In this document: piece by piece, positions 26,030 to 32,360 of the stretch | Layout of the letters: each line of letters begins with the position of its first letter | Position numbering within the stretch: the stretch's first letter is position 1 | Source: an uncultured Methylococcaceae bacterium | GTDB lineage: Bacteria > Pseudomonadota > Gammaproteobacteria > Methylococcales > Methylomonadaceae | NCBI GenBank assembly: GCA_903859415.1 | Contig: CAIOMN010000012.1 | Location: 1-32,360, forward strand | Reading direction: 5' to 3' | DNA length: 32,360 nucleotides | Notes under the pieces: generated by a model | Told to the model about the DNA's origin: nothing | Databases searched by the model: none | The model's input: only the letters and a program-made list of their open reading frames with translations | Made by a program: the position numbers and the translations under genes

Positions 26030-26062
26030 ATAAATACCATAACCTCCCCAATAGAGAAAAAT

Positions 26063-27250
26063 ATGCGCATTCTTATTGTAGACGATTCGCCAGTCGAACG
26101 AAGACGCCTAGAAAAACCCCTGCTAAACTGGGGATATGATGTAGTTTCAGTTGATAATATCGATTCCGCAACTGAGCTTCTTTTAAAAACCCCCATTCAA
26201 TTCGTGATAACAGATTGGGTCATGCCTAGCGGGGATGGTCCTACTTTATGCAAACGAATACGTGAGCGTAAATTACCTTTTTACACTTACATCATTCTCG
26301 TAACCTCCCTTGAAGGAACTCAATCCCTCGTTGATGGACTAGAAGCAGGCGCGGATGATTTCATCAACAAACCCATACAAAATGATGTGCTCCGCGCACG
26401 TATACGCGCCGGACAACGATTATTGGAAATGGAGCAAAGCCTTAGGGATAGCAACAACCAACTAAAAAAAATCAACAAGATATTATCCGATGAACAAAAA
26501 AAGGCTGGAAAAATACAAAGTGATTTATTACCCTTTTATCCTTCTAGTGAACGCGGCATTTCCATAGATGGATTATTTATCCCCTCAATTGATGTTTCAG
26601 GTGATATTTTTAACTTTTTCAATATCGATGAACAGCATATCGGTTTTTACTCAATCGATGTGGCGGGACATGGAATTTCGGCCGCAATGTTATCTTTTAC
26701 AATTAGTCGAATCCTAACAACTGACTTAGACCAATGCAGTCCGCTTATTTATAGATTACCTGAAGCAATTAAGCCAGCATCTTCAGTTGTCGAAGGCCTT
26801 AACTCACAATTTCAAACGGATGAGACTGAAACCAATGGATTGTTTTTTACCATGATTTATGGAGTAATTGACACTAAGTTACATAGCATTGATTTATGCC
26901 AAGCAGGACACCCAAACCCAATTTATTTACCGAATAATGGAACTGCACATTTTATTGGAACAGCGACCCTTCCTGTTGGAATTATCCCAGAGACAAAATA
27001 CGATCCACTTTTTTTAAATTACTCAACTAAAGATAGGCTGTTTTTCTACTCCGACGGGATTACTGAGTGTATAAATATTTCTGGAGAAATGTTTGGCTCG
27101 GAACAATTGTTGCAATTTGTTAACGATACGCGTGAACTACCATTGAACAATGTCTTGACCCAGCTCAAAGAAAGCCTAATAGCCTGGCGTGGAAGTAATG
27201 AATTTGAAGATGATATCTCACTTTTAGCTCTTGAGTTTTCCACAACTTAA
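26063..27250 (+). CDS. Response regulator fused to a PP2C-type (RsbU-like) phosphatase
   Basis: A 395-residue two-domain signalling protein. The receiver domain (1-120) has the acidic pair Asp7/Asp8, phosphoacceptor Asp51 in ITDWVMP, Thr in LVTSLEG and Lys in FINKP. A coiled linker (about 125-160) leads to a PPM/SpoIIE domain with SGDIFNFF, IDVAGHGISAAM, CQAGHPNP, FFYSDGITE and EDDISLLAL; every metal-binding Asp is visible. Phosphorylation would switch on dephosphorylation of an anti-anti-sigma (STAS) protein, as in HsbR/RsbU-type partner-switching systems. No kinase, STAS or anti-sigma gene is in the window. It is divergent from the wza-like operon, so control of polysaccharide production is an inference from position. 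Confidence 0.9.
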   Translation: MRILIVDDSPVERRRLEKPLLNWGYDVVSVDNIDSATELLLKTPIQFVITDWVMPSGDGPTLCKRIRERKLPFYTYIILVTSLEGTQSLVDGLEAGADDFINKPIQNDVLRARIRAGQRLLEMEQSLRDSNNQLKKINKILSDEQKKAGKIQSDLLPFYPSSERGISIDGLFIPSIDVSGDIFNFFNIDEQHIGFYSIDVAGHGISAAMLSFTISRILTTDLDQCSPLIYRLPEAIKPASSVVEGLNSQFQTDETETNGLFFTMIYGVIDTKLHSIDLCQAGHPNPIYLPNNGTAHFIGTATLPVGIIPETKYDPLFLNYSTKDRLFFYSDGITECINISGEMFGSEQLLQFVNDTRELPLNNVLTQLKESLIAWRGSNEFEDDISLLALEFSTT

Positions 27251-27304
27251 GGCAATATCGCTATAATTCAGGATAGCAATTTTTGACCATTGGAAAATTG
27301 GTCA

Positions 27305-27350
27305 GCATCAAGATCAGTTGCAAACGGCTTATAAAGTGCTCTGGCTCGAA
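27305..27350. repeat. Diverged 47-bp repeat, copy 2
   Basis: This is the partner of 12794-12840. The similarity ends directly before the IS630 transposase fragment, so it marks a junction between two remnants. Confidence 0.55.
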
Positions 27351-27475
27351 AACCCACAAGACTACCCTCTTATTCTCCTGAATTAAATATTATCGAAGTT
27401 GTATGGCATACAATAAATTATAATTCAGTCAATCTGAAAGCCTTTCTGACTAGTTTTTGCCAGTATCATTCCTGA
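27335..27475 (+). pseudogene. IS630-family transposase, C-terminal remnant
   Basis: This open frame follows a TAA at 27332 and reads RLPSYSPELNIIEVVWHTI and onward to TGA at 27475. LP-x-YSPELN-x-IE-x-VW is the IS630/Tc1-mariner end-of-core signature, with the last catalytic acid in NIIE. The rest of the transposase and both element ends are missing. Its last 26 bases overlap the 3' end of the slipin gene on the other strand. Confidence 0.75.
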
Positions 27476-28223
27476 TTGTTGAAATAGCTTCCTGTACAGT
27501 CGTCATAAACTGCGCTGGAAAAATGATGGTTGAATTTTTCTCTGTAGCAATCTCAGCCATCGTTTGCAGTGTGCGGAGTTGAAGCGCAACGGGATGCAAG
27601 GCAATAATATCAGCAGCTTCACCCAACTTAACAGCCGCTTGAAACTCACCTTCTGCCGCTACAATCTTGGCGCGGCGTTCACGCTCTGCTTCTGCTTCTT
27701 TCGCCATTGCTCGCTGCATATTTTCTGGCAGGGTAATATCTTTTATTTCTACCGCGGTCACTTCTGCGCCCCAAGGTTCGGTATGCCCATCGATTACCGT
27801 TTTAATCTGTAAATTAATATTACTGGTTTGGGATAATAACTGATCAAGCGAAAACTGACCCACTACATTACGCACTGTGGTCTGGCTAATTTGATTCACT
27901 GCGCTAGTTATATCTTCAATAGCAATAACGGATCTCTGCGGATCTATTATTTTATAATAAGCCACTGCCGCAATATCGATCGATACGTTATCTTTTGTAA
28001 TGATTTTTTGCGAAGGGATGTTCATGGTGATCGTACGAAGGGTCACTTTCGTCATCTGCTCAAAAACAGGTATGAGAATGATAAGACCCGGACCACGAAT
28101 GCCGGTTACTTTTCCTAGAAAGAAGATAACGCCTCTATCATACTCTTTCACGATTCGAAGCGAGGTAAATGCTAAAAACACAAACACAACTATTACAATA
28201 TTAATTAAATCGACTGGAAACAT
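27450..28223 (-). CDS. SPFH/band-7 slipin (stomatin-like membrane protein)
   Basis: A 257-residue membrane scaffold protein. An N-terminal hydrophobic helix (residues 4-20) is followed by the band-7 domain: VKEYDRGVIFFLGKVTGIRGPG, LRTITMNIPSQKIITKDNVSI as split blocks, then VRNVVGQFSLDQLLSQ. A C-terminal helix is rich in Glu, Ala and Arg (MAKEAEAERERRAKIVAAEGE). Slipins form membrane oligomers and often pair with an NfeD protease partner, but none is adjacent here. AGAGGA lies seven bases ahead of the ATG. The gene's 3' end runs into the IS630 remnant, so the last few residues may have been changed by the insertion; the length is otherwise normal. Confidence 0.9.
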   Translation of the reverse strand: MFPVDLINIVIVVFVFLAFTSLRIVKEYDRGVIFFLGKVTGIRGPGLIILIPVFEQMTKVTLRTITMNIPSQKIITKDNVSIDIAAVAYYKIIDPQRSVIAIEDITSAVNQISQTTVRNVVGQFSLDQLLSQTSNINLQIKTVIDGHTEPWGAEVTAVEIKDITLPENMQRAMAKEAEAERERRAKIVAAEGEFQAAVKLGEAADIIALHPVALQLRTLQTMAEIATEKNSTIIFPAQFMTTVQEAISTIRNDTGKN

Positions 28224-28471
28224 AACGATATCCTCTTTGATTAATCAAAACATACAATTCTAACGTCTGAGTATGGTCGCTATTAGAGGCTCAGTCAAGG
28301 TACTTTAAGTTTTAAGGAAAAGACATCCTAATTACAACGAAACATCATTACTAGCTAATCACCCTTAAGCACCTTTGCTTTTAAGCTTATAATAGTAAAA
28401 ATTAACCCATTAATATTAACCCTCTCATTGTCAATTCGTTAAATGATAAGTCTGATTTACCCTATCGACAA

Positions 28472-29395
28472 ATGAAAAAAGAGTTACCTTTAAAAAAAAT
28501 TGACCCGTATCAATCTGAACGCACCTGCCTAATAATCTCTCTGATTTTTGTACTTTTATTGATGGTGTGGGGATTGGTGTTTAGTGAATTAACAACATCC
28601 AATATCATAGAGGTTGATGCGGCGGCTTATGTTATCAGTGGCATTATTAGTCTTGTCACGATCTTTGTATCTCGCTTGCAAGAAAAACCAAAATCTGACG
28701 ATTATCCATTAGGCTATTCTGGTTTTATACCCATATTAAACTTAATCCGCAATTTGATGATTATAGAAATTTGCATCAATGCGATTGGCGGCTCCATAGG
28801 TTCTTTGGTAAAGGGGCCACCACCTCCAGAACACAATATTCTATTTTTATACGCCTCTGTAACCTTGGTATTTAATTTGGCTTGTGCCATTTATACACAT
28901 AAAGCCGCAGTTAGGCTCAATTCATCTTTACTTAAAACAGATGCTTTAGAATGGAAACTGGATACCATTTCGAATATCTCAATTTTAATTGCATTTGGTA
29001 TTGCTTTTGTATTGGATAATACTGGTAATGTTAAATATGCAGCTTATGTTGACCCCGTCGTGTGTATTTTCTTTTCAATGTATATGTGCATCACTCCAGC
29101 TAAGTTGTTTTTAGAAAACATGCAAATATTATCCGTTGGTTCGGTTGATAAAGAGACCTATAAGTACCTGGTTGATAAGTTTAAAGCTGAAATTCCTATG
29201 TTTGCTACCCACTCTACCTATTTCACAATTTTCCATGTTGCTGGCATTTTATGGGTGAATATTGAAATTTTTAAACATAAAGATTTTGATCTAAGTTTGG
29301 AAACTATTTATGAATCAACCCAAAAATGCCAGGCAATTATTAATAAAACACATCCTCATAACAAACTAAGCTACACCTATCATTTAGATGCTTAA
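28472..29395 (+). CDS. Divergent cation-diffusion-facilitator-like transporter
   Basis: A 307-residue protein with about six membrane helices and a cytoplasmic C-terminal domain, built like CDF (YiiP-type) exporters. Expected signatures are changed. TM2 has Asp49 in EVDAAAYV, without the second Asp or His four residues on. The post-TM2 FGHGK region is LGYSGF. The TM5 site reads DALEWKLD (157-164), with Glu160 replacing the metal-binding His. It therefore belongs to a divergent CDF branch whose substrate is probably not Zn by the standard site. It has no clear ribosome site, and its last eight bases overlap the TonB-like gene, so the two are cotranslated. Confidence 0.75.
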   Translation: MKKELPLKKIDPYQSERTCLIISLIFVLLLMVWGLVFSELTTSNIIEVDAAAYVISGIISLVTIFVSRLQEKPKSDDYPLGYSGFIPILNLIRNLMIIEICINAIGGSIGSLVKGPPPPEHNILFLYASVTLVFNLACAIYTHKAAVRLNSSLLKTDALEWKLDTISNISILIAFGIAFVLDNTGNVKYAAYVDPVVCIFFSMYMCITPAKLFLENMQILSVGSVDKETYKYLVDKFKAEIPMFATHSTYFTIFHVAGILWVNIEIFKHKDFDLSLETIYESTQKCQAIINKTHPHNKLSYTYHLDA

Positions 29396-30152
29396 AAAAA
29401 TACGTGCTATCCAACGCCCCGCTGCTTTTTCGGAAAAACAGCCCATCAGTTTATTCATACTGATAAGTTTGTTAGTTGTGTTAGTTCATATTATGGCAAT
29501 CAAATGGTTAGAAACAGCTCAGGATATGCCGGCTGACAGTGACCAGCCTATCCCCTTTAAACTGGAAGTGTCACTAGTTACAAAAAACAGCCCCAAATCA
29601 ATAGCCGCACCACCGACCACTAAGCCAGCACCTAAACCGGTAACAAAACCAGAACCAAAAATAAAACCGAAACCTGAACAAAAACCAGAAGCAAAAAAAG
29701 CAACACTCATCAAAGAAAAATCTCCAGACATGGGAGAAATAGCGCAACTCATTAAAGCCAATTCAGTCAAAGAAGTTATCAAGACTGTTAACTATAAACC
29801 AGGGCAACAAACTGCCCAAAGTGTTTCTGCTGCTATGGTGATGCCCTCTTCCGCTCAAGCCTCTGCTAAAGATAATTTTCCGATCAGCGACATCCATAAT
29901 CCAAGTCCAGAATATCCTGAAATGGCTATATTTTTAGGTTATCAAGGTAATGCCGTTATTCGAATTAAGGTCTCTTCTAAAGGCACCAGCGAAGGTGTAG
30001 AAGTGTTAAGCAGTAGTGGTCATAAGACCCTAGATGAATCTGCGACTAAAGCACTAAAAAAGTGGCGGTTTACGCCTAGTAAGCAGGGTAACACGGCAGT
30101 AGTAAGCTCAGTTGTTATAACCGTATCTTATGTTCTGTATTATCAACAATAG
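29388..30152 (+). CDS. TonB-like energy transducer
   Basis: A 254-residue TonB-family protein. One N-terminal helix (about 20-38) anchors it in the inner membrane. A Pro/Lys-rich periplasmic spacer (about 70-112, repeats of KP and EP) would span the periplasm. The C-terminal domain carries PEYPEMAIFLGYQGNAVIRIKV (split), VLSSSGHKTLDESATKALKKWRF and a closing beta strand, the usual TonB_C pattern with the [YF]P at its start. It should transmit proton-motive force to an outer-membrane receptor, but no exbB, exbD or receptor gene is nearby. The start codon lies inside the end of the CDF-like gene. Confidence 0.87.
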   Translation: MLKKIRAIQRPAAFSEKQPISLFILISLLVVLVHIMAIKWLETAQDMPADSDQPIPFKLEVSLVTKNSPKSIAAPPTTKPAPKPVTKPEPKIKPKPEQKPEAKKATLIKEKSPDMGEIAQLIKANSVKEVIKTVNYKPGQQTAQSVSAAMVMPSSAQASAKDNFPISDIHNPSPEYPEMAIFLGYQGNAVIRIKVSSKGTSEGVEVLSSSGHKTLDESATKALKKWRFTPSKQGNTAVVSSVVITVSYVLYYQQ

Positions 30153-30204
30153 ATGATCAACTCATAACCCCAAAAAACTTTAAGATTATGAAATGAATAA
30201 TGAA

Positions 30205-30233
30205 TTAAGCCCTACTGTAAAAATAAGGCTTTA
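30205..30233. terminator. Weak bidirectional terminator candidate
   Basis: TTAAGCC and GGCTTTAA can pair as a short imperfect stem between the convergent TonB-like and malic enzyme genes. The stem is short and the T-run minimal, so this is tentative. Confidence 0.25.
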
Positions 30234-30240
30234 ATCAGTT

Positions 30241-31974
30241 TTAGACTTCAGAATCACCGGCATATCGATAAGGTAAATATTCCGCACGCCATAAATTGGC
30301 TTCTATCAACTGAGAAAGATCTGTATCTTTGAAGTCTGTGCGTGTCGCTGAGCCATCTTCAAGTGCCTTAGCTAAAACACGGGTTGCTACAAACGTACTG
30401 ATTTTTTTCAAATCCCTAATGGGTGGATAGATATGACCATCATTACCTAGGATTTGTATATAATCAGCTAAAGCATAAGCTGACTCTAAGATCATCTCAT
30501 CGCTTATTCGCTGACATTCCCCGATCACTGCTGCCAAACCTAACCCAGGGAAAATAAAGGCATTATTACCTTGTCTAATTTCATAGTTTACATTCTGATA
30601 GTTAACATCAGGAAAAGGACTACCTGTAGCGACAATAGCACGCCCTAATGACCATTTAATAATAGCCTCTGGAGTTGCTTCACAATTCGCATTTGGATTA
30701 GAAAACGGAAAAATGACAGGGGAAGCATGATGATCAATCATCACCCTAACAATTTGTTCATCAAATATCCCTGTCGCACCTGATAAACCAATTAAAACAT
30801 GTGGCTTTAAGTTTTCAACCACCTCCAGAAGAGTTGGGGTTTCGTTGTTTAATGTCCACGATTGGTAAATATCTTTAGGTTGGGCAAAAGGCTGCTTATA
30901 GTCCTCAAGATTTTCTTCCTCTAACACTAGACCATTTACATCGACAACATAAATATGCCGCTTAACGTCTTCCAGACTTAAACCCGCATTCAACATGCCA
31001 GCCCTGATGATCCCAGCCACACCTATTCCACCCGCGCCGGCACCAACAACAACAACTGTCTGATCAACTAGTTTTTCACCTTTTTGATGACAGGCTGACA
31101 ATAATCCAGCCAAAGCCATAGCGCCTGTACCCTGTATATCATCATTAAAACAGGGTATTTTATTTCTATAACGAGATAAAACATCGAAAGCGACATCTTT
31201 AGTAAAATCTTCCCATTGAATAATGGCTTTTGGCCATGTTACTTTCACGGCATTTACAAACTTATCAACCAACTCAAAATAGGCTTCATTCTCTAAACGC
31301 TTTTCTCTAATACCTAAATAATGTGGATCTTCCAGTAACTCTTTACGATTAGTGCCGACATCTAAATTAATTGGTAAACTTTGGAAAGGGCATAAACCCC
31401 CACCTACTGTATATAACGAAAGCTTTCCTATGCAGATTGAAAGCCCGCCCATGCCTTGATCACCAATTCCCAGAATTGCCGAAGCATCAGTAACGACTAT
31501 CATACGAACATCATTCAAGGGATATTTATGCATGATCGTTTCTGCACGATCAATATTTTGAGCGGATAGCGTCAATCCTCTAGCCGTTCTATATAAGCTA
31601 CTAAAGTGCTGGACCGCTAAACCAATAGTAGGTGTATACACGATAGGTACCATTTCTTCCAAGTGCCTTTCCAGTAAGGCAAAAAACAGTACTACAGAAC
31701 GATCTTGAATAGCCCTTAGAAATTGATACTTCGATAAATCATCTTTAAGCTTTTGATAACTCACATAAAGTCGCTCAATTTGCTGTTCTATCCCACTAAC
31801 CAAAGGAGGTAACAGACCATCTAAATCTAAATCTATACGTTCTTGCAAAGTAAAAGCAGTGCCTTTATTTACCGCTGGTATTCTAAGCAAATTCATTCCT
31901 TTGATAGTTACTTCCATATAAGTTGAGTTTTGAGAGTCAACTCGATAATCAAAATAGTCGCTTAACTTTGTCAT
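30241..31974 (-). CDS. maeA: NAD-dependent malic enzyme
   Basis: A 577-residue oxidative decarboxylase converting malate to pyruvate and CO2 with reduction of NAD. Landmarks are YTPT with Tyr113, the catalytic Lys184 in ICIGKLSLY, the divalent-metal site EDF (255-257) and FNDDIQGTG (277-284) with Asp278/Asp279. The Rossmann loop is VVVGAGAGGIGVAG (308-321), followed by VDVNGLV. The length equals that of the large-form SfcA/MaeA enzymes (about 565-585) and the fusion with phosphotransacetylase seen in MaeB is absent. NAD preference is inferred from the family. It is monocistronic, with no recognisable ribosome site before the ATG. It has no obvious link with the polysaccharide genes. Confidence 0.95.
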   Translation of the reverse strand: MTKLSDYFDYRVDSQNSTYMEVTIKGMNLLRIPAVNKGTAFTLQERIDLDLDGLLPPLVSGIEQQIERLYVSYQKLKDDLSKYQFLRAIQDRSVVLFFALLERHLEEMVPIVYTPTIGLAVQHFSSLYRTARGLTLSAQNIDRAETIMHKYPLNDVRMIVVTDASAILGIGDQGMGGLSICIGKLSLYTVGGGLCPFQSLPINLDVGTNRKELLEDPHYLGIREKRLENEAYFELVDKFVNAVKVTWPKAIIQWEDFTKDVAFDVLSRYRNKIPCFNDDIQGTGAMALAGLLSACHQKGEKLVDQTVVVVGAGAGGIGVAGIIRAGMLNAGLSLEDVKRHIYVVDVNGLVLEEENLEDYKQPFAQPKDIYQSWTLNNETPTLLEVVENLKPHVLIGLSGATGIFDEQIVRVMIDHHASPVIFPFSNPNANCEATPEAIIKWSLGRAIVATGSPFPDVNYQNVNYEIRQGNNAFIFPGLGLAAVIGECQRISDEMILESAYALADYIQILGNDGHIYPPIRDLKKISTFVATRVLAKALEDGSATRTDFKDTDLSQLIEANLWRAEYLPYRYAGDSEV

Positions 31975-32360
31975 TAAGTAGATGTGGGTATGCTCATAAA
32001 AATTCTTAGCTTTTTACAAGTGGGTTAAACAAATTATTCCAGCGAGATATAATACAAATCCACTGATACCTGTGCAGAACTATACAATCGAAACAACAAT
32101 AACGGCTTCATAATAAGTGAAGAATAAACAAGTGTAAATCTGTTGATGTATCTGTAATTCAACTCAGTAAAATTAATCAACAACTGATACTCTAATGTTA
32201 ATTTGCCCTAAAAAAGTGCACAATGACTCCCCATGAACTTACATTCGCCCTCACTCTTAATATTATCAACCATATGCTAATTAGAATCACCTTAAATTTA
32301 GATCGCTAATAGATTTTGGTGCTTTTCAAAGATTATAACGAGCTCATACATCCAAAAATA
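31975..32360. other. Upstream region of the malic enzyme gene
   Basis: 386 bases without a supported gene. A 28-codon plus frame from 32224 (MTPHELTFALTLNI...) has no ribosome site and no family match. I recognise no promoter pair, tRNA or repeat. Confidence 0.4.

Larger units (their letters stand above)
25545..26062. other. Divergent regulatory region between the wza-like operon and the RR-PP2C gene
   Basis: About 520 AT-rich bases. They contain a 22-bp perfect AT palindrome (25652-25673), a 7-bp inverted repeat CTCTTAA/TTAAGAG (25718-25743) and the 14-bp inverted-repeat pair at 25893 and 26016. I see no convincing sigma-70 promoter for either gene. The ribosome site of the plus gene is AGAG seven bases ahead of the ATG. 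Confidence 0.5.

Noticed and set aside
29519-29782. A minus-strand 87-codon Gly/Phe-rich frame
   Set aside because: It is the antisense of the Pro/Lys-rich spacer of the TonB-like gene.

Overview
The window is a polysaccharide (capsule or exopolysaccharide) biosynthesis and export region from a Gram-negative bacterium, most likely a gammaproteobacterium. The clues are an outer-membrane OPX (Wza-like) lipoprotein, a Wzc-like co-polymerase, a Wzx-type flippase, a Wzy-type polymerase or ligase, a TonB-like protein and an NAD-malic enzyme. Base composition is moderately AT-rich overall and much richer in A+T in parts of the middle. The transposase types and gene content would fit a methanotroph-like (Methylococcales) chromosome, but this is a guess and not shown by any marker gene.

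Layout. (1) Positions 1-5313, minus strand: a tight operon of glycosyltransferases (two GT4, two GT2) running out of the window into the first 15 codons of a probable serine-acetyltransferase-like gene. The operon is headed by a truncated GT4 N-terminal domain. (2) 5642-6616: a lone plus-strand protein with a DPD motif, glycosyltransferase-like. (3) 6774-12990: a disturbed accessory zone with an IS66-like transposase, a very AT-rich GT-C-type membrane glycosyltransferase, a truncated second transposase, a DUF4160-like remnant, one divergent GT4 and a decayed stretch. (4) 12991-16979: two acyltransferase-3 membrane proteins and a Wzx-like flippase. (5) 16980-18421: a long non-coding stretch with seven and three-quarter copies of a 42-bp hairpin-forming tandem repeat. 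It is followed by a -10 box and an RfaH ops-like (GCGGTAGC) leader ahead of a GT25 gene. (6) 19254-25544, minus strand: the export and polymerisation operon in the order wza-like, wzc-like, GT2, hexapeptide acetyltransferase, wzy-like. (7) 26063-27250: a response regulator fused to a PP2C (RsbU-type) phosphatase, divergent from the wza-like operon. Between them lie AT palindromes and a 14-bp inverted-repeat pair. (8) 27251-31974: non-polysaccharide genes, namely a slipin whose 3' end meets an IS630 remnant, a divergent CDF-like transporter overlapping a TonB-like gene, and an NAD-dependent malic enzyme.

How it fits together. The GTs would build a lipid-linked repeat unit and the acyl- and acetyltransferases would decorate it. 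The flippase would move it across the inner membrane, the Wzy-like protein would polymerise it, and the Wzc-like and Wza-like pair would control chain length and export it. The Wzc-like protein has an eroded P-loop, so the usual tyrosine-kinase control may be lost or moved elsewhere. I did not find a clearly new system. The most unusual items are the 42-bp repeat array with its ops-like leader, the pseudokinase Wzc, and the 137-bp inverted-repeat element in the regulatory region.
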